Translations under genes and position numbers: made by a program | From: Cervus elaphus | Lineage: Eukaryota > Chordata > Mammalia > Artiodactyla > Cervidae | NCBI RefSeq assembly: GCF_910594005.1 | Contig: NC_057824.1 | Coordinates: 23,773,314 to 23,837,313, forward strand | Length of the DNA stretch: 64,000 bases | Reading direction: 5' to 3' | Shown here: piece after piece, positions 22,556 to 34,860 of the stretch | Layout: each line of letters starts with the position of its first letter | Numbering within the stretch: the stretch's first letter is position 1 | The notes under the pieces: model-generated | Seen by the model: only the letters and a program-made list of their open reading frames with translations | Database searches by the model: none | Told to the model about the DNA's origin: nothing

Positions 22556-23901
22556 AAAAAACAACAAAAAACCCCCAAAATAAAAGAATTAAAAATTGAT
22601 CAGCCTTGCTCTAGAAAAGACTTGGTTTCTCCATTTTTCCTATGGTGAATATTGCAAAAACTGTATTCATAAAGAGGCAATCAAATATAGAGTCAAATAG
22701 GGAAAGTAGAACTCTTATCTTGTATCAGGCCCTTAATGAAAGTGTGCTATTTTTCTGGATTTTCTGATTTTTAAGTATGCATGACAGGTTTTTGAAATTT
22801 GAATTTATGGGTTTTTTTTCCCCCTTCTTTTAAGTAAGATTCACTCAGCCTCAGGTCTCACAAATCCTGGAATTGTTCCTGATCAAATGATATACTGAAT
22901 GAAAAGAATATATATAGTCAATGAAAGCTTCAAGTAAGAAAATAGATAAGGATAAATCAAAAAATTATTCAGGTAGCTTTGGCTGGGTTTGTTGTTGTTT
23001 AGTTGCTAAGTTATGTCCAAGTCTTTGCAATCCCGTGGACCTTACCCCACCCCACTGGGTTATTTGTACCTTGAAAGGTCTTAGACTCTGTCTTTGAATT
23101 TAGTAAGTGTGCTCTATAGTTTGTTAGGTAACTCGTCTACCATGTATTATATAGTTGTTTATTTTGCTCATATTTGCCTTGTAATTTGGCAGTTTTCTTC
23201 TAAACCATTTACCTATCTATGGTTTAGATTGGACTTAATATGAATACTTAATGTGAATAATCGGAAATACAGATAAATACTCTTTTTCTCTGCTATGTAG
23301 TAGATTTTTATTTAACAAATAATTCAGAATTAAGAATGTATTGAAAAAAAATTGAAGAAAAAAGAATGTATTGAAAACTAACTTTGTTTTGTTATTTGAA
23401 CTAACATCATGTTGTGTATCTTAGTGCTCACTTCATACTGATAACTGTTGGGAATCAGCTTTTGCAGTACCATTAATTTGGAAATTGGAATATTAGGAAA
23501 GCTTTAATAAAGGTGCCTCGTGATACAGAAAATGGAATATTCCATGCAAAACATTGTTTATCTGTTTTTGTGAAAAAATGTTTGAAGTATGGCCTGCTTG
23601 GATTATTTAAATTAGAACTCAATGGTTATAGTAGTGAGGTATCATAACAAAAAGTGGCCTGCTAAATGATCAGACTTAGTATCAAATAAAGGTTTACTGG
23701 CAGTATAAATTTTGGCTTTATATAGTTAGAGTTATAGAACAACGTTTAATTACAGTGACACAGATGAAAATGAATATAATTTTCAATAAAAATAGTTATC
23801 TAAATCTGGCACATAGTCTCAACATTATTTTAATATTGTAAATAAATGTTAGCTTTTGTCTGTTAGAGAAATGCATTCAAATATGGTATTTTACATTCCA
23901 G
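22556..23901. other. End of intron 1, mostly unique
   Basis: No gene. Apart from a Bov-A fragment at 22988-23045 I see no clear repeat in the last 1.3 kb before the first coding exon. Confidence 0.45.
22988..23045 (-). mobile_element. Bov-A SINE fragment
   Basis: Short complement of the Bov-A body (GTTGTTTAGTTGCTAAGTTATGTCC region) that ends at CCCGTGGACC. Confidence 0.75.
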
Positions 23902-24758
23902 GATATGAAAGATGGCAAGTCCAGATGGAAGTAAACGGAAGATTTTAAAAGCCAAGAAAACAATGCCTGTAAGTTGCCGGAAGCAAGTAGAGATCCTGAA
24001 TAAGTCGAGGAATGTTGAAGCACTAAAAACAGCAGCAATTGAGAATAATATATCAAGTGGTAATGAGAATTCAAGTACTGCTGTCATAAGTAGCAAATGT
24101 AGACATTCTGAAAATGATGCTTCCTCATTGAACTCCATCAAAAATTCAGTATGTGAACCAAAAAGTAAAGAATTTTCTCAGAATTTAATAAAACCACTAG
24201 AAATTACTGATTCGGAAACAAGATTGGAATACACAGAAGAACAAGTTGTATACCCTTGTGAAAAGCCAAGTAAAACAGTAGAATTTCCCAGGAAACTCTT
24301 TATACACGAGGCAAAAGATTCACAAAATACTACTGAAAATCATTTTGAATGTCAGGCAAGTGTAACAAGATCCTTTTTTGAACATGAAGAAGATTGTAAT
24401 CTGAAATCCATTTGCCATTTATCCAGTGTATTGAGTGGTATAGTTCAAATTCCAAAGTCTACAAAAACAAATACCTTGGATGATAAGAGAATTGACAAGA
24501 TAGTTTCCTATTTAGAAGCAAATTCCAGTGCTGAGTTATATGATAAAAAGCAAAGTGACATTTTAATTTTCAGTTCAGATGACCCTTTTGTGCCTGCTGA
24601 TAAAATACCTAAGTTGGTGAATTCAGTCATTTCAAGTAACTGTGCTGATGACATTTTGAAAAGTGAAGAATCCTATAGAAACTATCTTTCCAGCATTTTA
24701 AGTTGTGAAAATTTAGACGCAAAGTGGCTGTCCTCACTTGACACTGATAGTAATAACA
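23902..24758 (+). CDS. ATF7IP2: ATF7IP2 exon 2, first coding exon (residues 1-282)
   Basis: Large exon with acceptor TTACATTCCAG before 23902, 10 nt of 5' UTR, start codon at 23912 and donor GTAAGT at 24759. It encodes 282 residues plus one base. The product resembles human activating transcription factor 7-interacting protein 2 (MCAF2) from its first residues (MASPDGSKRKILKAKK). ATF7IP-family proteins are nuclear cofactors that bridge SETDB1 and MBD1 and support H3K9 trimethylation; ATF7IP2 is linked to germline and meiotic silencing. The basic run at residues 8-16 is a probable nuclear localisation signal. The rest is Ser/Asn/Lys/Glu-rich, without predicted fold, membrane segment or signal peptide, as expected for the poorly conserved N-terminal half. 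The frame would read two codons past the donor into a stop, so splicing is required. Confidence 0.93.
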
Positions 24759-25776
24759 GTAAGTGAATACTTATGTATCTCTTGGAGAAATTAAAAATAG
24801 TTACTTTGCTTGGGGGAATTTCATTATCTCAGATATAGATGCAGTAGAATCCTTATAGACAGGAAAATAGTAAATGATGACAATAATTATTTCAGAGTAT
24901 CTTGTTTTTGAACCATTCTTGGCAGTGATGGGGAATGGTATCCTCTGTCTCCAAAGGGAAGTAAGTTCTGGCAAAGGAGGAATCAATCACTTTCCTTTGA
25001 AAGTACAACAGGATTAAAAGGTGGTTTATAGAAATTGTTTGCTTCATTGACACCTTTTCTGTTTTTGGAGTTTTATTAATAAGAAGGCTAGTTGAGAGAG
25101 TGGGTTTTTAAAATAGTTGATGAACCCATTTCTTTCTGTAGAATTGACCTATATATCACATGCCAAGTATAAGCTGATAGATAATAAGCATACATATGCA
25201 TACAGGTTTGTGTGTATGTAGTGTAAGAAATACATCAAATAATTAACCAGTGAAGTTTTAGGATTATAAAATCATTAAAATAGCAGAAGTAAATTTTATT
25301 AAAAGTAGGGTGTTTTATAGCTTAATGAAATACAAGAAAAAAATGAGTTCACAGGAAAAATATATTTGTTTTCTTGTCTCGGCTACAGAGTAATCATTTA
25401 ACAAGGTGAATTTTAAATTGCTTAAAAGTAATAGTAGGGTCATCTATTAAAAATATGTTGGACTGCCTGAATAACTATAAAAATAATGTAAGACCACTCA
25501 AATAACTGTAAATAGAAGATCTAATGCTATAATTTGTTTAGTTATTATTAAATAAGCATTAAATTGGTATTAAGTAAGATGGGAGGAAAGTACATTCTAG
25601 ACCAGTACTAAGATTTTTTTTTGTTGGAATTTTTTATACAATTACATTTTCTAAAAAATGCTCCTGTGGTCACGTTTTAGTTTTTAAATTTGCTTATGGG
25701 TCCCTAAATTAGAAAATCCCCCTGTTTCTTTCATTAGAAGAAATATTATCATCTCTGATCTTTTCATCTTCCCAAG
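24759..25776 (+). other. ATF7IP2: ATF7IP2 intron 2
   Basis: GTAAGT to CCAAG boundaries. No recent insertion seen. Confidence 0.85.
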
Positions 25777-25901
25777 GCCATAATCAAAAGAAGAGGATGT
25801 TTTCAGAAAACAAAGAAAATGTTAAGCGTGTGAAAACTTCAGAGCAAATTAATGAAAATATTTCTGTAGCTCTGGAAAAGCAAACAGCTTTGCTGGAACA
25901 G
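25777..25901 (+). CDS. ATF7IP2: ATF7IP2 exon 3 (residues 283-324)
   Basis: This 125-nt exon has acceptor TCTTCCCAAG and donor GTAAAA at 25902. Its phase matches exon 2: the single base carried over completes a Ser codon, and the exon ends on a codon boundary. The peptide starts SHNQKKRMFSENKENVKR and ends in TALLEQ. The basic cluster near residues 287-301 is a second candidate nuclear localisation signal. The final dozen residues begin the amphipathic helix that continues into exon 4. It is too short to stand out as an open reading frame and was found from splice sites and similarity to the ATF7IP2 family. Intron 2 is about 1.0 kb and appears free of recent insertions. Confidence 0.92.
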
Positions 25902-26045
25902 GTAAAATATTGGGCTTAAATATTTGCTTCAGAAGCTTACTTTTGATGAGTAAAAAATAGTAAAAGTTAATTGATTTACACAGTGGGTACAGATAACTTT
26001 CATGATGAAGGACTGATACATGAAAACTGAATTAGCAGGTGGAGG

Positions 26046-26539
26046 TGTTGCAGGAAGGGGGACCCCTTCCAGGGCCCGAAACTGGGCTCTTGTCTAACAC
26101 TCGGAACTGAATTGTCCAAGGAGACACATGTGCTGACAAAGCAAGAGATTTTATTGGGAAGGGCACCCCGGGGGAGAGCAGGAGGGTAAGGGAACCCAGG
26201 AGAACTGCTCTGCCGCCTGGCTCGAAGTCTGGGGTTGTATGGTGGTTTTATGATGATGGGATTTGTTTCCGGGTGGTGTTTGGCCAATCATTCTAATTTA
26301 GAGTCTTTCCTGGTGGTGCACGCATCACTCAGCCAAGATGGATGTTAGCGAGAGGGATTCTGGGAAGTGGACGGACACACGGTGTCTCCTTTCGCCCTTT
26401 CCCGAACTCTTCCGGTTGGTAGTGGCTTATTAGTTCCATATTCCTTATCAGGATCTCCTGTCATAAAACAACTCATGCAAATGGTTACTATGGTGCCTGG
26501 TCATGGTGGGTGGTTTCAATCAATGTGCTTCCCCTAACA
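26046..26539 (-). repeat. 3' LTR of the provirus
   Basis: 494 bp with TGTTG/CAACA inverted ends. A polyadenylation signal is read on the minus strand (complement TTTATT near 26151). By eye it differs from the other LTR at roughly 20-25 positions plus a gap of about a dozen bases near 26245. Confidence 0.93.
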
Positions 26540-26550
26540 ACTCCCCCCTG
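26540..26550 (-). other. Polypurine tract of the provirus
   Basis: Minus strand reads CAGGGGGGAGT directly against the 3' LTR, the expected plus-strand primer. Confidence 0.8.
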
Positions 26551-29500
26551 AGAGACTTAATACTCAAGATACTTCTTGGGAATTGGGGCAGAGGTCTCTT
26601 TCTTCTGTAACTTCTTCCTGCTGTGCATGGGCATAGGCCTGCCTAGCAGAGCGAAAGTCTCTCTCTACCTGATCTAAGTCAAGGTATTTTTTTTGCCTGA
26701 AACCAGCATTCAGCCTTGTAATAACAGCAATTTAGTTTGAAACTGTTGGCTCCTCTCAGAGATAAAATAGAAAGGGGCCAAACAGGAAACCTAACAGGAT
26801 GGTCATCACTGGTCCCCAGAAACAGGAGGCAACATTTGGGGTGAGGTCTGCAGGGTTTGTGACTTTTTTTTTTTTTTTTTTTTTGGTTGGTGGTGAAGCA
26901 ACAGGGCTGTGCTCCAGGAATTTTCTGTTTAGTCTGAAGTTACCATCCTCCACCTGGGTGGGGGCTCCAGTTCTGTAGAACTCAAAGACATTGTTAGGCA
27001 TGTTTGTTTGAATAGGAACCAAGACCCTGTCTGGAGGCTGTACCACCAATTGATTGTTTCTCATCTATTTCCATATCCCCTCCCTTCCCTGATTAGCAAC
27101 TGTTTGAATCTGCCTTTTGGAACCAGGGAAGGTCAAGGAGGCTGAATGAAGCCTATATCCTACAGATAAGAAATGGAGAACACACAACAGATCTGTACTC
27201 CAGAGCCCCACAGAGTCCTGCTCAGTTTTAATTTAGGGAACAGGGCAACTATGACTGTGCTATCTTCTGTCAAAATGGGGCATAGGACTGCCTCAGCTTG
27301 GAGAATAGACACTGAATTGGAAGTATTCCTGAGCTCCAAGTTCTAGATCTGAGCCTTGTATGATTAAAATCTCAATCCCTTGGTCTGCCATTTTGTTGTA
27401 ACAGACCCAATTAGTAGCTGGAGGAGGGATAACTGGAATTTTAATAGACAAAATAAATCACATTTCTTTTTAGAAGAATAGGCCTGAAACCCAATCTGGA
27501 CCTGGCACTTCAGGGAGACTTGTAGCCAGTTAGCCAGTTGCCTAGTTTTATAAAAAGTAAGGTTGCAGTTATTAGCTTCCAGCAGACATTGTTTTGAGAA
27601 TGGTGGCATCTAAGCTTGACGTGACTCAGAAAACTCGTGTTCAGCAGTACAACATCTGACCTGAAATTACACCCATAGTAACACCTGGTTATTTCCCAGG
27701 ATGTCTGAACCATAGCTACTCTATTTTGACTTTTAATTGTAAAGTTTTCCTTAATAGCCAAAGCAGATGTCACCATTAATGACATCAGTGTTTTTCTAGG
27801 TATGAGAAGATGTGAGAATTGGAACTCGTATAATCTTCTCCTGAAAAGATCTAACTATCTGAAGGCCTGTTCTGCCAGTTTTTCTCAGAGCACAGAGTGC
27901 CTCATTCCTGATTTTTACCCTGAACTCCTTTCAGGGGTGTTGAAAGTTAGCAGTTGCAGTGGCCATGATTTAATCTCTGTAGATGTAGATGGCAAGTGTC
28001 AGTCTTCAGTTGGCAGAGCCCCTTTTTGCTCATAAACTTGACCATGATTTTGAGGGGGCATTTCATGACCATATTATCCCGTGGTGCTGAGAATGTCCAT
28101 TCTCAGGTTTGGCAAAGATTTTGTTGATGGGCCACTCAATGTGTTGTTACTGGACTAGGCCATAAAACTATCCAAAATTCTCTGAACCACCTCTTACTAG
28201 CCTCTTGGTCCAGGAAAATATTGCCTCTTGTTGCTTCTTCCCATATCTAGAGTTACACTGTTACCATCATCGATCTCTTATCAGAGGCCTGACACACATT
28301 TGACAGTGTAAGAAACAGCAATTTTGTAAAACAGGTGAAATACAAATAACATAGCCAGCAGTATTAGTAAAGTCACAAGTAAGACTTAAGTTAAGAGCTT
28401 CCATTAGATGTAGCCCAGTATATCTCAGGTCATCTGACTTAGTCTACTCTGTGGAATCTTCATCTTCCAGGGAAATTATATATTGGCACCACCGTCTAAA
28501 AGGCACATAGCCCAGTTGTCTCATGTTACTAGACTGATTATCCTTAGTATGATTTAATTGTTTCCAACACAGAGGAGACTTTAAACCTAAATTACCATAG
28601 CCTGGTGTTATCTATATAAATCCATCCCATGATTGTGGGAGATTTTTTCCTCCTTTGCTGAAACTTTTCTTGTTGCTCTGATTGAGTTTGAGTAATAGAA
28701 AAAGGCTCAAATTTGTGGCCAGAATCAGAGCAGGCATTATTAATTGGTCCGGTGAGGGGATCCCAACTAGCAATATCACAGTGACCTGAATATGACTATA
28801 ATTTTTTTTTTTAAGTAAATTTTCTCAGGGCCAACCGGTTAGAGTCTTGTAGTAGAGAAATTTACCAAGGTAACCCAGAACTAGACACAGGTAATTGGCC
28901 ACAAACCCAACAATTGGATTGATTTCTAAAACTAGCATAGCATCAGGCCTGTGATAGAAAAGCATTTGATTTATATGCAAAGGCCTAAGAAGTAAGGAAA
29001 ACATTATAAATGATCATACGAATCAGATCCAGCATCTTGGGCAAGCTGTCTACCTCTGATGTCGTCATCTTCTTATCCTGGTGTAGTTTAGTTTCTCCTG
29101 ATAAAACAGTCCTTCCATCCAGGTTGGAGACAGTCCCTTAAATTATGTCTTTTTCCAGTCCTGGTTGTAGGTCATGAGGCGTCTGATCTTCATCCAAAGA
29201 TAGATTACTGAGATATGCTTCAGAAACAAACTTAGTATGTTCTTTAAGAATTCAACTAAAATTTACATTAATACCAAATAACAGCAAAGAACTATCCAAG
29301 AAATGATTGGTAGACCTCCATTAACAAACTGGGATTTAACATTTATTGAAACATCTTTTTCTCCCTAAAATTACCCTCATTTTTATCAAATATAACTAAA
29401 TTAAGGTTAGCTTGTTTGCAAAATAGGTCTGTTCTCACTAATTTTGGTCTGATGATTTATATAACCATAATTGATCATAGATTTTTTTTTTTTTTGCTGA

Positions 29501-32135
29501 AACATTTATACAATCTCAGACTGAACTTTTAAAATAAAACAGGGCTGGGAAACTCACACCAAAGGCTTATCACAGATTTTGCCTAAAAAATCTAGGTGAA
29601 TTCTTCCCTTTTTAAGGTCTCAAAAATTCCTTGAGATTTTTGTACCTATTAGTGAGATAACCTTCCTAGCTCATTTGATAAACTTACTGGAAACCTAAGA
29701 GTTTCAAATTTCTGGAGGAGTCAGAAAATATAATTGTTTTGTTTATAACGTATAATTTTACCAAATTATTTGCATAATTAGTTTGAGAGGAAGGTTTTCC
29801 CTACTCCCGGAAAACAAGATTCAAACCTGTAATTTGTCCGGTAGAAACCACTAAAGTTATAAGCACATTCACTGATTCATTCAGTCCTTTTTTAACTTTT
29901 GTGAAATCATCAGGTTTTTCATTAGAATACCAGGACATATCAAAATGTTAAGAACTCCATATAATTTCTAGGATATCTGTATTAGTAATTTTACCATACA
30001 TTATAACATGAGCAGATTTATTACTCATTTGATAATCTTTTTCATGTAATTTAACCAACCAAATAAACACAGTTTAATATCTCTCTTTGGGATGTTTCAG
30101 GGGCCCTCTGAAGCACCCCAAAGTTAGCTAGAGGTCAAAGGAACTTCAAAAGAATTCAATTTAGGAAGTTTTATCAAAAAGATCAATTAAAAGCATTTAG
30201 AACATTTGGTCAGATTTAGTCAATGTTGATGGGTGTATCATTTAGCTTGTTGATATGTCACAATGGGCGTAAATACCAAGGCTGAAGGTCTAGTGAAAGT
30301 CACCTCCACCATCTTGGACCTAGTTGGCTCTAACCAGTTTTCTTATGGCTGTGTCATTCCTAACAAAATCCATTTATCTAACTAATTGTAATCCAATTTT
30401 AGAAAATCCTGATCATGTGTAACTCTTTTTAGTATTTTTTCATACCTTTTTTCTTTTTTTTTTTTTTTTACTGAAAGCACACTTCCTACTTTCCTTTAGC
30501 AACTAAGAACTAACTTTTATATTAGCATTTTATAGATTGGTGAGCATAAATACCAGTGATAATTTCTAAAACCCTTGCTTTCTTAGAACATTTTAGGATG
30601 GCACCAAACATTATTCATTTATAGTCCCAAATCTCTTTAGTTTCTCTGTAAAAGGAAATTAGTGTTTAGTAGTAAATGTTTCACAATCATTTTATTTGGA
30701 AATGACCTAACTGTTCAATAGACTTCTGACACTTAGCACACTTAGCACAACCCTTAGAAATTCAAGTTACACCAATCTGGAGAGACTATTTTAGACAGAT
30801 ATTCCTAAAAAATAATTATTCTTAATAGAGTTTATATAAAAGCTCATATCTCATTTACATTTTTTTAGAAGTTTCTTCACTTGTAATTTCCTTGTTGACA
30901 AACTTTTAGCAGATATAATATTTAACTTATGTTAAACCTAGGTACAATGAAAATATTCTACTTAATTACTCTAAGACATGTCTATATTAGATAGGTCAAC
31001 AAATAATCATTAATATCAGGTATTTAATACTGAATATTTCCCAGTTCACCTGAACCTGGAATTTATTGTTTAATTTAGAATTATTTGATTTGTAAGCGCT
31101 TACCTTTCTTTAAGCCAATTAAAAGCTCATTTACAAATTAACCTCAAAAATATTACCCAGAGACAAAGACATACCAAGACATTTAGACAGACACAGTGCA
31201 AGATCTAGCTTCATTTTCTAAGTTTCGTCATGAATTAGATATTACAATATAAAATTTACTAGTTTATAAAAAAAGTTGAAATAAAATTTTTAAAGGCTTT
31301 TTCCCCTTTTCCCTCAGTCTCAGGAGTTAGAGATGGTCTAGATAAGTGTTCCTGAGAGCCCTGGTCTCAAGGCACAGGGAAAGAAAATCAAGTTCTAACA
31401 AAATGGCGGCAGGTCTAAACCAAATGGTGGCCAGACAAAGCAAAATGGCCATCAAAAATCACAACACAGAACACAGAGTTAAAACAGATACATGTAAACC
31501 TGGCAGTATCAGACACTCCCTGAAATACAAGAATACAGTCTCTCAGAAAACCTCCTATAGAGACACAGAACTTCAGATCCAAGTACTAACAGAGTAAAGG
31601 AAAATATCTCAGGTCTTCTAAGATTTCAAAGGGAGGAAAGGAAGCCAGGTTGAAAGAAGAAGGGGGAGGAGGTAGGAGAGGGGGGCAAAAGGGGTGGCCT
31701 TACGGACGTCTCCTGCCACCTGCAGATACCCAGGCCTTACGGGACTTTACCCTGGGCCTCCAGAGAAGGGAGGACTGGAACTTGGCCCTACCAGAAATCA
31801 GAACCAGAATTCGAGTTCTCTGCCAAGAGGAGGTGATCAGTCTCCAATCCTCAGCTCAGGCTGAGGCCCTTCGACCAGATTCCTGCGTCCACCAGGGGAC
31901 TAGAAAAAAGGGGAAGGATAGGAAGGGTTAAGGAGAGGAAAGAGAGAGGTAAGGGGAGAGAGGTCAATAAAGTCTCTTGTTTCTTACTGGTCAGAGCACT
32001 CTGGCAAGTTGTGCACATCAGGAGGAGACCAGGGACAAAAGGGTCCCAGTTGCAGCCGCTGGGTTTGGTCCATTGGCAGGCAAGCTGGCCCCTGAGTACC
32101 CCGACTGGTTAGGATGTCAGTCTCAGCGAAGAAGA
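26551..32135 (-). mobile_element. Provirus internal region, largely non-coding
   Basis: AT-rich sequence with frames of at most about 100 residues on the coding strand. A T run of about 22 lies at 26863-26884. I could not place reverse-transcriptase or protease motifs. Small minus-strand frames at 27364-27785 are of envelope-like position only. The GC-richer part at 31640-32135 corresponds to the 5' leader/gag start. Confidence 0.7.
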
Positions 32136-32153
32136 GTCCCACCAGAGTCGCCA
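32136..32153 (-). other. Retroviral primer-binding site, tRNA-Arg(UCU) type
   Basis: The + strand reads GTCCCACCAGAGTCGCCA, two bases inside the 5' LTR. This equals the last 15 bases plus CCA of a mammalian tRNA-Arg(UCU) isodecoder as I remember it, so this tRNA probably primed reverse transcription. Confidence 0.75.
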
Positions 32154-32155
32154 TT

Positions 32156-32635
32156 TGTTGCAGGAAGGGGGACCCCTTCCAGGGCCCGAAACTGGGCTCT
32201 TGTCTAACACTCGGAAAAGAATTGTCCTAGGAGACACATGTGCTGACAAAGCAAGAGATTTTATTGGGAAGGGCGCCCGGGTGGAGAGCAGGAGGGTGAG
32301 GGAACCCAGGAGAACTGCTCTGCCGCCTGGCTCGAAGTCTGGGGTTGTATGGTGATGGGATTAGTTTCCGGGTGGTCTTTGGCCAGTCATTCTATTTCAG
32401 TCTTTGCTGGTGGCGCATGCATCACTCAGCCAAGATGGATGCTAGCGAGAGGGATTCTGGGAAGTGGACGGACACACAGTGTCTCCTTTCGCCCTTTCCC
32501 GAACTCTTCCGGTTGGTGGTGGCTTATTAGTTCCATATTCCTTATCAGGATCTCCTGTCATAAAACAACTCATGCAAATGGTTACTATGGTGCCTGGCCA
32601 GGGTGGGCGGTTTCAATCAGTGTGCTTCCTCAACA
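32156..32635 (-). repeat. 5' LTR of the provirus
   Basis: 480 bp, ends TGTTG/CAACA, carries the same polyadenylation signal block as its partner. Confidence 0.93.
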
Positions 32636-33518
32636 GGGATATTAGGAAAAAATAATTGTTTACATCACATCTCTAGATCCTTGAAAATGGTCCCTTACAG
32701 AGAAGCCTACAGAATCATGTGACGGGAGAGAGCGGTGGTATTAACAGAGAATAGGCTTTTCAGTCAGTATTTTGCTCAAATCTTTCAGGTACTGCATGAC
32801 CTTGAGCTTTGTGAACAATTCTGTCTCTTTTGTACTGGTCATGGGATTCTTTGATCTCTAGCCATAGCTGTTTGTTATCAGTTGATACTTCATAGAGTTA
32901 GGCAGCCCAGACATTCATTGTAAAGTCCTGCTACATTTGGGTTCACTTGCCATCATTTCCAAGTTTATGCAGATATGTTGCATTATCTGACATTTTGCTT
33001 TTCTGGCATCATTAAATGTACTTTTTCTTTTCTTTTTGGCCTATTTCATCTCATTGTATTACAGTTTCTATACATGTCTGATTTACTCTGAGTTTGAGTA
33101 TAATGAGCTTCAAATTTAGTAAGTCCTGTATCAGGACTTGTTTTGATGGTCATGTTTTGCTATTTTATTACCACTGAAATGATGCAACTAAAAGTCATTA
33201 TGTGGTAAATTAATGTCTGTCCTTAGCTATAATGGATCAAAATGTCTCAATCCAAACTATCCTACTGTTTCAGAAACAAAAACACTACTGTAGTTTCTAA
33301 CACAGGCCATTAAAATTGCATAGTTACGTGTTATATGAATATATATTTGCATAATACATGGAAACCTTTTGAAAGACTCAAACAGAATCAGCTTAAAAGG
33401 TGAGGCAACACTTTGACCCTTTCTACCTCTTACTTTCTTCTGCAAGGCAAAGGAGACATTAATAAAAAACACATAAATATTCTGTTGTTTGCAAGAATGA
33501 GGTAGCAGAATTATGTTA
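32636..33518. other. Intron 3, nothing firmly recognised
   Basis: Unique-looking sequence; a TTTTTCTTTTCTTTTTGGCC run near 33025 may be old LINE. Confidence 0.4.
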
Positions 33519-33732
33519 AGCATGTGTGTGTGTATGTGTGTGTGTGTGTGTGTACACGTGTACGTATGCACGCATGTGCAGTCTCTCAATCGTATCCAAC
33601 CATTTGTAGCTGCATGGGTTGTAGCCCACCAGGCTCCTGTGTCCATGGGATTTCCCAGGCAAGAATACTGAAATGAGTTGCCATTTCCTATTCCAGGGAT
33701 CTTCCTGACCCAGGGATCCAACCCGCCGCGTC
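33519..33732 (-). mobile_element. Bov-tA SINE with (TG)n tail
   Basis: A (TG)n stretch at 33519-33552, then the Bov-A body (GTAGCCCACCAGGCTCC) and CAGGGATCCAACCCGCC. The tRNA head is cut short. Confidence 0.88.
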
Positions 33733-34679
33733 TTTTGTGTGGATATAGCTTAAGAGGTTGGGGATTGCAGATGTGTTATTCCCAGTGAGTTAGTAGCTGA
33801 ATTCAGAAATAACTTCTGATGTGGACATATAAAGACAAAATTTATTCTTTGAACATTTAAATTTTTCTGGCATGGAAAAATCAGAGTTTCATTCACTGCT
33901 GTTACCTGCCTCACAAAATAGTCCACATTGATGCAGAATATGGTCCTTCCCATTGAGGTTTAGAGAATGCAGTTTATTTGTTATCCTCCCTGGCCACTAC
34001 TACCAGAAGTTTCTTGCATTGTCCAGAGACAAAGGTTTTTAGCTAATTCCTTTTATCTGTCTCCCGGTAACTAACTCTCACTCACTTGATATTTTAATTC
34101 CTGTCTAAACAGTTGACTCTCTAAACCACATCTGTTTTCCTTGTTTGAATCCCAGTGGAATAAGGGCTTCCCATTCTGACATTGTTCTTTCCTACTGAGA
34201 GAATCCAAAAGCTGTTGACTCATCTTTTGAGGTTTCAAAAGGATCTTGTCCTGGTGTATTCCAGTTAAATTACTGAAGTAGACGGGGGTTTTCTTCTGAA
34301 AGATTACCCTATGCACCATTGTAGAAAGTTGAGTCAGATACATAATTGCCAATCTTTCTCTAATATTTAGGCCACTTTGCCTGCCATATGCAAATTGTAG
34401 CTAGGACTTCATCTGATTCCATAATTTTAGTCAAATTACCATCTGTAGAAGACATTTATGAGGTGTTTGTTGGAGGTTATTGTGCCTGCCTTCTCTATGA
34501 AGAATGTCACCACTAAATGAGAATGAATGTCTCTGCTACACCATAGGAATCATGCCTTAATGGGCAGTTATTCCAAAGTAACAAAGTTTTAAGAGTCTGC
34601 CTTCATCTGAATCATCAAGAGTACTTGTTTAAATTGTGTTTATTTTAAATTGAGCTCACTAATAATTGTTTTAAGCTTC
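33733..34679. other. Intron 3, nothing recognised
   Basis: No exon or named repeat that I can support. Minus-strand frames at 33750-33953 and 34071-34352 have no recognisable domain. Confidence 0.4.
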
Positions 34680-34860
34680 TTTTTTCTCAAACTTACCTGA
34701 TGAGAATCATTAGTGGTGACTGTACAACTTTCCAGGCCCCTTTCCAGGAAATTGTTTGATGAATCCAGGTTAGGGCCTAAGAATTTGTGATTTTTAACAA
34801 GTATTCCATGTGATTCTTCCTTACCAGGGAAGTTTGACGAACAGTGTTCCTTTTGCTTCT
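34680..34860 (+). mobile_element. MER5A-type hAT MITE
   Basis: Contains the decayed head TTCTCAAACTTACCTGATGAGAATCA, the TTAGGGCCTAAGAATTTGTG core and AACAAGTATTCCATGTGATTC, in MER5A order. Confidence 0.75.

Larger units (their letters stand above)
26046..32635 (-). mobile_element. Endogenous retrovirus, complete provirus structure, minus strand
   Basis: Two closely matching LTRs bracket about 5.6 kb. On the minus strand the order is 5' LTR (32156-32635), two-base spacer, primer-binding site (32136-32153), internal region, polypurine tract (26540-26550) and 3' LTR (26046-26539). The LTRs begin TGTTG and end CAACA. No perfect target-site duplication is visible: flanks are GGAGG on the left and GGGAT on the right. 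The internal region has no open frame above about 100 residues. One minus-strand frame at 26756-27064 ends in a hydrophobic segment just before the polypurine tract, as a decayed envelope transmembrane tail would. It is not functional and lies wholly within ATF7IP2 intron 3. Confidence 0.92.

Noticed and set aside
24759..24766. Reading the first coding exon through to the stop at 24766 as a complete 284-residue protein
   Set aside because: A strong donor at 24759 and phase-matched exon 3 show that the last two codons and the stop are intronic.
31650..32355. Plus-strand frames in GC-rich DNA
   Set aside because: They lie in the provirus leader and LTR on the strand opposite to its transcription.
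33519..33560. Possible regulatory Z-DNA tract
   Set aside because: The (TG)n run is the normal tail of a Bov-tA SINE; similar runs occur at 984, 20745 and 61250.
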